Part shown: in pieces, positions 8,416 to 15,544 of the stretch | How positions within the stretch are numbered: position 1 is the stretch's first letter | Layout of the letters: each line of letters begins with the position of its first letter | NCBI RefSeq assembly: GCF_018760365.1 | Contig: NZ_JAHIAB010000001.1 | Location: 1-64,000 of the forward strand | Direction of reading: 5' to 3' | Length of the DNA: 64,000 nucleotides | From: Pseudooceanicola endophyticus | Lineage (GTDB): Bacteria > Pseudomonadota > Alphaproteobacteria > Rhodobacterales > Rhodobacteraceae | The notes under the pieces: generated by a model | The model's database searches: none | Told to the model about the DNA's origin: nothing | Seen by the model: the letters and a program-made list of their open reading frames with translations, nothing else | Translations under genes and position numbers: made by a program

Positions 8416-9915
8416 TTGACGGGGAAGCTCGACAAGTCGGCGAACCTGGGCGATCTGGACGACAAGGATGCGGCACGGGCTACGCTCGGGGCGGCATCCG
8501 ACACGGACCTTGCAGAAGCCGTTTCCGCACGCGCAGCATTGATCGAGGCCGTGGCAGGTGAAACCTCATGGCGTGTCAGCTTCGCCGATCCTTCCGGCTT
8601 CGTCGGGGCCTATATGACGGTCGAGGGTATCTCGGGGAAAACCTGGTCTGTCGGGGAAGCGGGGCTCGCTACACAGGATGTCTCTCTCCTGCGGGACGAT
8701 ACTTTCGACGGGCTGCGATACATCGGGGCCGATGGCTTCTACGTGGACCTCTATGATCCGGGGATGCGCGCCACCGATGACAACAGCCATTCCGGTATCC
8801 GCCTGCAGTTCGCCGACGGGACCTACATGGAGCTGGCCTCGGTGGACCAGATCCCGGAGATCCCGGAAACCGAAGCCCCCATCGCTTCGGACGGGCGCGG
8901 GCTCAATGCTTGGCGGGCCGCGATCTCCCGGCTGCGCAGTACCGGCTCGGAAATCGTTCGTCTTATGGGCTATGGCGACAGCTGGACCCAACGCCTCCTC
9001 ATTTCCCAGGCCGTGGCAAATCTCTTGTACGCGGCCTTCGGCCAGGGGGCGGATGGCTGGATCAGCTTGCTGGCAACAGGCGCTGTTCTGAACGACGTGG
9101 ATGTCCAGTACACCGGCTGGACCAAGCACGACATCGACAGCGAGGAAGAGAGCGGAGCCTATTCGCATGACGGCCTGCGGCTGGATGCGCCGGGCACCAC
9201 CGCCACGCTTGCAATCACCGGGGTGCGCGGCACCGAGCTGCGCTTCTACTACCTCGATACCGCCGGGACCTTCCGCTACCGGGTCGATGGCGGGGCCTGG
9301 GTGACCGTCGCAGGCGGCAGCACCGGCGCCCCGGCCAAGGTCGAAGTGACGGGGCTGTCCGACAGCACCCTGCACAGCTTCGAGATCGACCTGACCGGCA
9401 ATACCGGCACGGTCTCGCTCTTCGGGCTCTGGGCCACCGGCATTCCCGGGGTCGAATTCCAGAAGTGCGGCAATGCCGGCGCCATGGCCTGGCATCTGCG
9501 CAAGATCATCAATGATGTGACGGCGCGCTTCATCCTCGCCGACCTGGCGCCGGATCTTGCCTATGTGGCACTTGGGGCGAACGACAGCCCGCAGAGCATC
9601 TCGGTCTCCGCCTTCCGGGGCTACATGGAGACGATCGTCGCAGAACTGCGGGATGCTGGAACGGATACCGGCGTGGTCATCTATTGCCAACCCGAAACCG
9701 GCGATCAGGTGATCCCGATGTCAGGCTATGCGGCAACGCTGATCGACTACGCACAGGCCACGGATCGGGTCGAGTATCTGGATTTCACGCGTCTCGGCCT
9801 CAATCACGCCCAGGCGGCGTCCCTTGGCCTCTGGCTCGACCTTCGGCACCTGGACGACCCCGGGGCGTATTTCCTCTCCGGCACTCTCTTCACAACCCAT
9901 CTGCAATTCCCCTGA
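8416..9915 (+). CDS. SGNH/GDSL-type hydrolase domain of tail fibre (C-terminal part of interrupted gene)
   Basis: A 499-residue open frame, starting at TTG only if it is translated alone. The TTG is three bases after the upstream TAA with no properly spaced ribosome-binding site, so independent initiation looks weak. It contains the SGNH blocks: GYGDSW (nucleophile Ser), a KCGNAGA block, LGANDSP (Asn block) and DLRHLDDPG (DxxH). A beta-sandwich insertion lies between the first two blocks. SGNH domains in phage tails often remove acetyl groups from surface polysaccharides, which could suit a host that makes exopolysaccharide. All catalytic positions appear intact although the gene is split by a stop at 8410-8412. 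Confidence 0.65.
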   Translation: MTGKLDKSANLGDLDDKDAARATLGAASDTDLAEAVSARAALIEAVAGETSWRVSFADPSGFVGAYMTVEGISGKTWSVGEAGLATQDVSLLRDDTFDGLRYIGADGFYVDLYDPGMRATDDNSHSGIRLQFADGTYMELASVDQIPEIPETEAPIASDGRGLNAWRAAISRLRSTGSEIVRLMGYGDSWTQRLLISQAVANLLYAAFGQGADGWISLLATGAVLNDVDVQYTGWTKHDIDSEEESGAYSHDGLRLDAPGTTATLAITGVRGTELRFYYLDTAGTFRYRVDGGAWVTVAGGSTGAPAKVEVTGLSDSTLHSFEIDLTGNTGTVSLFGLWATGIPGVEFQKCGNAGAMAWHLRKIINDVTARFILADLAPDLAYVALGANDSPQSISVSAFRGYMETIVAELRDAGTDTGVVIYCQPETGDQVIPMSGYAATLIDYAQATDRVEYLDFTRLGLNHAQAASLGLWLDLRHLDDPGAYFLSGTLFTTHLQFP

Positions 9916-9927
9916 AAGGCACACACC

Positions 9928-10137
9928 ATGGGCACGACGATCTATTCCCCGGGCATCATCGGCAACAAATACACCGGCTACCTGCCGGTGATCACCGATG
10001 GTCTGGAATACCTGAATTTCTTCGCCGATGGGGCGGACCTGACGCGCAACCTGGCCCCCGGGAAGGCGGCCGCCTCCGTAGTGGGCAGCCCGGTCCAAGG
10101 CGAGCAGTCCATCACCTGCGACAGCCTCACCAACTAG
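9928..10137 (+). pseudogene. N-terminal fragment of a LamG-like phage protein, cut by an in-frame TAG
   Basis: ATG start with a GAAAGG site just after the previous gene's stop. The 69-residue product ends SITCDSLTN at TAG (10135-10137). The same frame continues directly with IDTGLLLTDAFTWLVV, which looks like the first strands of a LamG/concanavalin-like fold in which a Tyr or Phe normally precedes IDTG. A single change of a TAC or TAT codon would explain the stop. It is likely a broken virion decoration or receptor-binding protein. Confidence 0.55.
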
Positions 10138-10179
10138 ATCGACACCGGGCTACTGCTGACCGACGCCTTCACCTGGCTG

Positions 10180-10659
10180 GTGGTGGCCGAGCAGGAGAGC
10201 GACCAGAATGGCTTCCTGGTCGGCATGGCGGGTGCTGCGGCGAATGGCGGGGCCTGGCTTTATGCCAACACCAACAACGCGGGCGATGACCTTGTCCGCC
10301 TGGATTTCAACAACGTGCTCGACAACGCGGGGGTCTCTGCGATCAACGTGATGAACGGGCAATCGCTTGCGGTGCCCTTCAGCAGTCCGACCGCATTTGC
10401 CGCGCGGCGCGATGGCACGACCGGAAAGAAGACGGTCGATTATCTTACCGGCGACGATCAGAGCGAGTTCACGCCTTCCCTGGTGACGCAGGTCGCGGGG
10501 GCGAAGAGCATCCTACTGGGGTCGGCTTCGGCCACGTTCACGGGTCAGACGAAGATCTACGCTGCGGCGCTCTTCAGCGGTCGCCTCAGCGATACGGATC
10601 TGGCCAAGGTCTATGCTCAGATGCAGGCTTATTTCACCCCCCGTGCGATCACAATTTAA
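10180..10659 (+). pseudogene. C-terminal fragment of the LamG-like phage protein
   Basis: Continues the frame of the preceding fragment after the TAG; the first possible alternative start is a GTG at 10180 without a convincing ribosome-binding site. The 159 residues contain beta-rich sequence (QESDQNGFLVGMAG...LYAAALFSGRLSDTDLAKVY) ending in YAQMQAYF, which resembles the end of LamG-like domains, where a short helix of the type 'ei..iy.yl' follows. The gene ends in TAA. Together with 9928-10137 it would encode a 243-residue protein. It is the last recognisable phage structural gene before the base composition changes. Confidence 0.55.
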
Positions 10660-10736
10660 GATAGGCGCTCTTCGGCTTCCAAAATGCTCGTAAGCGCCAC
10701 ATTGTCGTGCAGCAGTATATTTCAGGAGGCACGGTC

Positions 10737-11360
10737 GTGAATGTCGAGAGCGGAGACGAGTTCGCAAGGAAATATGAGAGAGACATAGAACGCCTCCAAC
10801 GCTTTAGCCGAGCCATCGGCACGACCATGCAAGTCGAATACGCCTATCGGAAGCTTCAAGGTATAAAGCCAGATTCCCAAATGACGAACTTCTTGGACGT
10901 TGAACTCTACACCACAGCGTTCGTTGTCGCTTACGGTAGGCTATTCACACAGACATCTGGGGCGACGCGACTGAAAGCTTCCTCAGTCCCTTCCCATCTG
11001 CGAGCGGTCCATGAGGAGATAATGGGGCTTCGCCACCGACGACATGCTCATAACGGCGGCCATGAAAGTCTCTCAAGTATCATTGCGCTGGACCTTGTCG
11101 GACCAGAAGTCCGGGTGGATCTGCAGTTGAGCTTCGGCTTTTACTTTGGTGCAGCTCCACACTGGGAACCTTTGGTCGATTGGCTGAACACACACGTGAT
11201 GGAACGCATGTTTGCGGAACTTGATCGGCTCTCGCGGAAGACAGGTCGAAAATGGGTCTTTTCAAGAGATCAACCACCTCCCGACGGAGATCCCTCTAGC
11301 TACTCAATCATTGTGGAACCGCCTCCAGGCTCCAGGGGTGGGGAAAGTGATCCGAGGTGA
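10737..11360 (+). CDS. HEPN-like protein, probable prophage cargo gene
   Basis: A 207-residue product from GTG 10737, chosen because AGGAGG lies seven bases upstream; a longer frame from GTG 10707 has no such site. It is mostly alpha-helical in appearance and carries EEIMGLRHRRHAH (residues 94-105) with Arg99-X5-His105, which fits the RX4-6H signature of HEPN ribonucleases, including the polar residue right after Arg. G+C is clearly lower (27 of 60 bases at 10861-10920) than in the tail genes. Position at the prophage end and different composition point to a moron gene, possibly anti-phage. I do not recognise a named family; no MNT-type antitoxin partner is visible beside it. Confidence 0.6.
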   Translation: MNVESGDEFARKYERDIERLQRFSRAIGTTMQVEYAYRKLQGIKPDSQMTNFLDVELYTTAFVVAYGRLFTQTSGATRLKASSVPSHLRAVHEEIMGLRHRRHAHNGGHESLSSIIALDLVGPEVRVDLQLSFGFYFGAAPHWEPLVDWLNTHVMERMFAELDRLSRKTGRKWVFSRDQPPPDGDPSSYSIIVEPPPGSRGGESDPR

Positions 11361-11405
11361 TGACGTGTGTCCACGGCCCAATCCAGACCACTTCGGATGA
11401 CCGGA

Positions 11406-11438
11406 ACACCGAAAGTCGTCTGCTGCAACTTTCGGTGT
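11406..11438. repeat. Inverted repeat between prophage end and tRNA-Gln
   Basis: Perfect 10-bp arms ACACCGAAAG and CTTTCGGTGT, separated by 13 bases. A further direct copy of TCGGTGTCGC follows at about 11455. The 297-bp stretch 11361-11657 otherwise shows no convincing gene. No T-tract follows, so a simple terminator is unlikely. Confidence 0.5.
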
Positions 11439-11657
11439 CGCACACTGAAAAAATCGGTGTCGCGCTACACGCAGGCCATCAACGTGAGCGATGCAACTTT
11501 ACTGCCAGGGCGCGCGCAGAAAGCTTTGCGTCGCGTCGCAAGGTCTCTGGAGAGTTTAGAAGTCCGGACTGGAGCTATATGCCAGTCTTGCCCGGGCAAG
11601 ATGCCAAGTAGAACCGGATAGGTTCCAACCTTCGGCGAACGTCATAAACGGGAAGAA

Positions 11658-11732
11658 TGGCTGGGGCGGTAGGATTCGAACCTACGGTGCGCGGTACCAA
11701 AAACCGGTGCCTTACCACTTGGCTACGCCCCA
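11658..11732 (-). tRNA. tRNA-Gln (TTG)
   Basis: On the reverse strand the sequence starts TGGGGCGTAGCC and ends GGTTCGAATCC...CCCCAGCCA. The acceptor stem TGGGGCG pairs with CGCCCCA, the T-loop is GGTTCGAATCC, the anticodon loop TTTTGGT gives anticodon TTG, and CCA is encoded. Its 3' end faces the prophage, the usual polarity for a tRNA used as an integration site. Confidence 0.95.
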
Positions 11733-11754
11733 ACATCTCGCTCTTGGAAAGGTC

Positions 11755-11830
11755 TGGTGCCGCAGGGGAGGATTGAACTCCCGACCTCACCCTTACCAAG
11801 GGTGCGCTCTACCACTGAGCTACTGCGGCA
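11755..11830 (-). tRNA. tRNA-Thr (GGT)
   Basis: On the reverse strand the sequence starts TGCCGCAGTAGCTCAG and ends CTGCGGCACCA. The anticodon stem CACCC/GGGTG encloses the loop TTGGTAA, giving anticodon GGT. CCA is encoded. It lies 22 bp upstream of tRNA-Gln and is probably cotranscribed with it. Confidence 0.95.
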
Positions 11831-12119
11831 TCGCCCCTCAAGGCATTCAGCCTCAAGCGATTTCGGCGTTCTCATGCAGATATTCTCGACGGAATGCAAC
11901 ATCGAAAATCACCCGTTCCGCCCGAAACGGCTCTGCCGTGGGGGCAGCTTGCGGCGCGACGGGGTCCGCAGCATCGCCCGCCCCCGCAGGCAGCCCCTCC
12001 GGGCCGGCGACGCGGCACGGCAAATGTGCTATGCTGGCGCCGGACCGCCTGCGCATGTCCCTCCCCCACGCCGCACCCGGCAGGTCCGGTCGCAATTCGC
12101 CACGGGTAGAGGGCAGGAC

Positions 12120-12914
12120 ATGGACGAAACGGACGCCGCTGCGGGGCAGATCTCGGCCGAGGCGGCGCGGATCTACGAGGATTTCTTCGTCCCCGCGCTT
12201 TTCGGACAATTCGCCCCCTGGCTGGTCGAGGCCGCCGGCATTCGCGACGGCGACAGGGTGCTGGACGTGGCGACCGGGACCGGCGTGGTCGCCCGGGCCG
12301 CGCAGGCCCGTGCGGCCCGGGTCAGCGCCGTCGATATCAACCCGGGCATGCTGGCCATGGCACGGAAACTGGCACCGGAGCTGGATATCCGGCAGGCGCG
12401 CGCCGAGGCCCTGCCCTTCGCCGACGACAGTTTCGACGCGGTGACCTGCCAGTTCGCGCTGATGTTCCTGGCAGACCGCCGGCAGGCGCTGCGCGAGATG
12501 GCCCGGGTCTGCCGGCCCGGCGGCTGGATCACGGTCTCGGTCTTTGCCCCCTGGCCACGCTCTCCGGGGTACAACGACCTGATTCCGCTGCTGGAAGAGC
12601 TCATGGGGGCCGGAGCTGCCGAAGCGCTGAAGGTCCCGTTCTGTCTTGGAGAGGACGGCGCGCTGGCGCAGCTTCTGGCCGAGGCCGGACTGGAAGGGGC
12701 CCATCTGGGCCACCGGACCGGAGAGATCCGCCACCCCTCCCTCGATGCCTGGCTCGAGACCGAGATCGGCGGCTGGACCCTGGCGGAAGCCATGACACCG
12801 GCCCGCATGACGGCCCTGAAACGCGCCGCGCCCGAACGGCTGGGAAAGTATCGCCATGGCGATGGCAGCGTCAGCTTCGAGTGCCCCGCACTTTTCGCCG
12901 TCACCCGGGCCTGA
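12120..12914 (+). CDS. Class I SAM-dependent methyltransferase
   Basis: A 264-residue protein beginning MDETDAAAGQ, with a GAGGGCAG site upstream of the ATG; a longer frame would begin inside the tRNA and is rejected. Motif I is VLDVATGTGVVARAA (about 47-61) with the acidic ribose-binding residue at VSAVDINPG (Asp72). The DDSFDAVTCQFALMFL and CRPGGWITVS segments match the UbiE/Methyltransf_11 group. The substrate is unknown. It stands alone downstream of the divergent tRNAs and its 3' end overlaps the convergent GNAT gene by 14 bp. Confidence 0.85.
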   Translation: MDETDAAAGQISAEAARIYEDFFVPALFGQFAPWLVEAAGIRDGDRVLDVATGTGVVARAAQARAARVSAVDINPGMLAMARKLAPELDIRQARAEALPFADDSFDAVTCQFALMFLADRRQALREMARVCRPGGWITVSVFAPWPRSPGYNDLIPLLEELMGAGAAEALKVPFCLGEDGALAQLLAEAGLEGAHLGHRTGEIRHPSLDAWLETEIGGWTLAEAMTPARMTALKRAAPERLGKYRHGDGSVSFECPALFAVTRA

Positions 12915-13428
12915 GGGCGCCCCCGCTTGCCGCCGGGACTGCGGCGGCTTCCAGGTCCTTGCGCATCCGGAAGCGGCGCAGCGACACGCCCCGGCGCAGG
13001 ATTTCCTCGGGCCTGACCACCTGCCAGCCGTGGCGGGCAAAGAAGGGCCGTGCCACGAGGCTTGCCTCGGTGGTCATGTGCCCCGCCCCACCCGAGCGCG
13101 CCCAGGCCTCGGCCCGGCGCAGCAGTTGCCCGCCGATGCCCTTCCCCGCCTGCGAGGGCAGCACGAAGGCCAGATCGACATGGGCCTGCGCATCGGCAAT
13201 GGCGTCGAGGGTCAGCACGCCCACCGGCTCCTCGTCGCGCGTGGCGACGAAACCTGTCATCCCCTCCAGCCGGCGCTGCCAGGCGGGCAGATCGATGGTT
13301 TCGCCGGCCCAGGCCCGGCGCTGCGCCGCGCTGTAGGCGGCCCGCGTCCCCTCATGCACGGCGCAGAAGAAGATCCGCGCCACGGCAGCATGATCGGAAA
13401 CCGTCATCGGACGGATCAGCAGGGACAT
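12901..13428 (-). CDS. GNAT family N-acetyltransferase
   Basis: A 175-residue protein from the ATG at 13428 (MSLLIRPMTVSDHAA), preceded by a good AAGGAG site; a start further upstream is less likely. The acetyl-CoA binding loop is visible as VLPSQAGKGIGGQLLRRAE (a Q/RxxGxG/A motif). The C-terminal part, RPFFARHGWQVVRPEEI, fits the N-acyltransferase fold. The substrate cannot be predicted. The 3' end overlaps that of the methyltransferase gene, so the two transcripts are partly antisense to each other. Confidence 0.85.
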   Translation of the reverse strand: MSLLIRPMTVSDHAAVARIFFCAVHEGTRAAYSAAQRRAWAGETIDLPAWQRRLEGMTGFVATRDEEPVGVLTLDAIADAQAHVDLAFVLPSQAGKGIGGQLLRRAEAWARSGGAGHMTTEASLVARPFFARHGWQVVRPEEILRRGVSLRRFRMRKDLEAAAVPAASGGALRPG

Positions 13429-13508
13429 CTGGGCGGCTCCTTCGGGGCGGCGGGCGTGGTGCGGCACCCTGCCCCGCACTATGACCCGCCCCGCCGAGAA
13501 GTCGAGGG

Positions 13509-13559
13509 TGCTTCCGGCAGGATGTCGGAGACCGCTTTCTGCAAAATGTCGAAGACGCG
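13509..13559. repeat. Two-unit imperfect tandem repeat
   Basis: Two units of about 25 bp, containing GGATGTCGGAGACCGCTTTCTG and then AAATGTCGAAGACGCGCTTTC-type sequence, lie between the GNAT and DUF1992 genes. They share ATGTCGRAGAC and CGCTTTC. No gene is supported here. Confidence 0.4.
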
Positions 13560-13565
13560 CTTTCA

Positions 13566-13597
13566 GCGCGATCCCCTCCGAAGTGCAGGGATCGCGC
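13566..13597. other. Inverted repeat downstream of the DUF1992 gene
   Basis: Perfect 10-bp arms GCGCGATCCC and GGGATCGCGC, separated by 12 bases, begin about ten bases after the DUF1992 stop. It could end transcription from the TetR-DUF1992 unit, but no T-run follows. Confidence 0.4.
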
Positions 13598-13607
13598 GCG
13601 GCGCCGC

Positions 13608-13925
13608 TCAGACCGCCCAGAAGCGCCTGCGGGCTTCCTGCTCGATATCGAGCCGCAGCTGGAGTTCGGCCAGGCGGCGCATCTCCTGCTTGCGGGCAGC
13701 GGGATCGCTGGTGGCGCGCAGGACCGCCGCCTGCGCTTCAACCGCCTTGCGCAACTGGACCTCTTTCGGCAAGGCACCGGCCTCGGCCATGATGCGGAAT
13801 CCCACCGCATCGGCACTGCCGTCATCCTCCATCTTCAGAGGCTTGCCCGCCCCCTTCAGATTCTCCAGCTGCCCCTCGGCCTGGGCCTTCAGGATCTGCC
13901 GTTCGGCCATGTCGGAAAACTTCAT
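13608..13925 (-). CDS. DUF1992 domain protein (DnaJ-C28 homologous region)
   Basis: A 105-residue soluble protein beginning MKFSDMAERQILKAQAEGQL with the LKGAGKPL motif that marks DUF1992. Homologues in eukaryotes form the conserved part of DNAJC28; the bacterial role is not established. It has no signal peptide or membrane segment. Its ATG overlaps the TetR stop (ATGA), so it is translated with that regulator and probably shares the regulation at the palindrome upstream of tetR. The length is normal for a short bacterial member. Confidence 0.85.
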   Translation of the reverse strand: MKFSDMAERQILKAQAEGQLENLKGAGKPLKMEDDGSADAVGFRIMAEAGALPKEVQLRKAVEAQAAVLRATSDPAARKQEMRRLAELQLRLDIEQEARRRFWAV

Positions 13926-14539
13926 GCGTCGTCTCCTTCTGATGCGGATCGTGTCAGCAGGCCGCGCTCGATCTCGTCGAAGACGGGCCAGAACATCGCC
14001 AGGCCCTCCGGCCCCCGGGGGCCGAAGGCGCTGAGCGCGCCGGTGACCGCCAGGGCCGCCGGAAGGGGGTGCAGATCGGCGCGGAACACGCCCTGGGCGC
14101 GACCGATTTCAAGGATGGCGGCATAGCGGGCACACCAGTCGCGGGTAAAACCCTCGAGCAGGGCTGCGACCTGCGGCGTGGTGCCGGCGATCTGGGTCAG
14201 CTGGACAAAGCAGGCGGCCAGGTCCGGCTGGTCGCGCAGGCTGTCGTGATAGGCGCGCGCCTCTGCCCGCAGCTGCGCACGCGCCGGTGCCCCGGGGTCG
14301 GGAGCGGGCGGCAGCAGCGCCAGGAAGGCGTCGCGCGTCGTTTCGGCCACCAGTTCCACCAGAGCCTCCTTGCCGGGGACATGGAAATGCAGGGTCGAGA
14401 TGTTGATGCCCACCCGCGCGGCCACGTCCCGGGTGCGCAGCGCGGCATAGCCGTTCTCAAGGATCAGCGCCCGGGCGGCCCGGGCGATCATCGCCCGGCG
14501 TTCCGCCTTGCGCAGGTAGCTTTGCTTTTGGTCTGACAT
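13922..14539 (-). CDS. TetR/AcrR family transcriptional regulator
   Basis: A 205-residue regulator. The N-terminal DNA-binding domain is clear: ARAALILENGYAALRTRDVA followed by the recognition helix region VGINISTLHFHVPGKEAL (about residues 40-62). The C-terminal ligand domain is not diagnostic. The start codon itself lies within a perfect 28-bp palindrome, so the regulator probably represses its own synthesis. It sits immediately downstream of an EamA-type exporter on the same strand and overlaps the DUF1992 gene. The neighbouring exporter suggests the ligand may be an exported small molecule, but the palindrome is after that gene rather than before it. Confidence 0.9.
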   Translation of the reverse strand: MSDQKQSYLRKAERRAMIARAARALILENGYAALRTRDVAARVGINISTLHFHVPGKEALVELVAETTRDAFLALLPPAPDPGAPARAQLRAEARAYHDSLRDQPDLAACFVQLTQIAGTTPQVAALLEGFTRDWCARYAAILEIGRAQGVFRADLHPLPAALAVTGALSAFGPRGPEGLAMFWPVFDEIERGLLTRSASEGDDA

Positions 14540-14564
14540 GAATCAATCATATGATTGATTCATG
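14537..14564. promoter_or_regulatory. Perfect 28-bp palindrome, probable TetR operator
   Basis: Two 14-bp arms (CATGAATCAATCAT and its exact reverse complement) abut with no spacer. It is AT-rich in a GC-rich setting, covers the tetR start codon and overlaps the stop codon of the EamA gene. Size and symmetry are typical of TetR operators; binding is inferred. Confidence 0.75.
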
Positions 14565-15462
14565 CTTCTGGCAAGCCCTCCCGGCCGCGTCGGGTCAGCA
14601 GGACCACCCCGATGGCGATCAGCACCGCGCCGCCTGCCTCGTGCCAGGACAGTGTCGTTCCCTGCACCGCATAGGCGATCAGCGCGGCGAAGGCCGGGCA
14701 GAGGAACAGGAAGCCGCTGGCGCGCAACGCGCCGCCCGCGCGCAGGGCGGCGAACCACAGCGACATCGCCCCGCTCGAGGCCGGCAGCGCCAGCCACAGG
14801 AAGGCCAGCCAGCCGGTGCCGCCCACGGGCAGCGCGAAGGGCTCCCGCACCGCGAGCGCCAGCAGGGCCAGCACCAGGGCCCCGATCAGCATCTGCCAGA
14901 AGGACAGTGCCCAGGGATCGACCGCCGGCGCCCGGGCCCGCCCGTAAAGGGTCGACAGGGCCCAACAGGCCGATCCGCAGGCCACCAGCAGATCGCCCCG
15001 CCCCAGCCCGCCGCCCCCGGCCAGCTGGCCCGGTCCGATGCAGATCGATACGCCCGCCAGCGCCAGGCCGCACCAGCCCCGCGGCGATACCCTCTGACCC
15101 AGCACCGGCGCCGAGAGCAGCGCCACCAGCAGCGGATTGCTGGCCATCAGGATCGCCGCCCGGGGCGCCGTGGTGTGCTGCAGGCCCAGCGTCAGGAAGG
15201 CCATGACGCCCGCGGTCTGCAACAGCCCGATCACCCAGAGATCGCGCCAGGGCAGCCCCCGCAGCCCAAGGCCGCGCCACAACAGCACCGGAAGCAACGG
15301 CAGCGCCGCCACGCCAAAGCGCAGGGCGGCCAGCCACAGCGGCGGCACAGAGGCAAGCGCCAGCTGGGTGGCAATGAAGGAGGACCCCTGCAGGAAGGTC
15401 GAGGCAAGGATCAGCGGCAGGAAGGCAGAGGCCGGGCGTGGCGCGGCAAGAGAGACAGACAT
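14560..15462 (-). CDS. EamA/DMT family transporter (RhaT/YdcZ-like exporter)
   Basis: A 300-residue integral membrane protein with about ten hydrophobic helices in two EamA repeats (first around SFIATQLALASVPPLWLAAL, second after GRARAPAVDPWALSFWQML). The ATG at 15462 (MSVSLAAP) is preferred; a GTG at 15477 would add five residues. DMT proteins of this type usually export amino acids or metabolites. It follows an AraC regulator on the same strand by 82 bp and precedes tetR by 20 bp, so two regulators flank it. The substrate is unknown. Confidence 0.85.
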   Translation of the reverse strand: MSVSLAAPRPASAFLPLILASTFLQGSSFIATQLALASVPPLWLAALRFGVAALPLLPVLLWRGLGLRGLPWRDLWVIGLLQTAGVMAFLTLGLQHTTAPRAAILMASNPLLVALLSAPVLGQRVSPRGWCGLALAGVSICIGPGQLAGGGGLGRGDLLVACGSACWALSTLYGRARAPAVDPWALSFWQMLIGALVLALLALAVREPFALPVGGTGWLAFLWLALPASSGAMSLWFAALRAGGALRASGFLFLCPAFAALIAYAVQGTTLSWHEAGGAVLIAIGVVLLTRRGREGLPEA

Positions 15463-15544
15463 GGCATTCCGGATCACGGGAGGGACAGACCCCCCGGGGC
15501 TTAGCCCATCCCGCCGTGTCCGGCGTCGCGCATCCGGTCAATCT

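Noticed and set aside
8044-10659. Stop-codon reassignment in the phage, suggested by in-frame TAA and TAG
   Set aside because: Other genes in the window use TAA and TAG as real ends, and the long tape measure and J genes have no internal stops, so local nonsense changes fit better.
2-10660. A gene transfer agent of the RcGTA type
   Set aside because: The order and families (lambda H-M-L-K-J with DUF1833 and tail fibres) match a siphovirus prophage; the RcGTA set of DUF2460, DUF2163 and the GTA TIM-barrel protein is not seen.
11360-11611. A small frame coupled to the HEPN-like gene by TGATG, possible antitoxin
   Set aside because: The 83-residue product has no recognisable fold or MNT-type motif and the overlap alone is weak evidence.
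13509-13559. A short CRISPR-like array
   Set aside because: Only two imperfect units without spacers, and no cas genes in the window.
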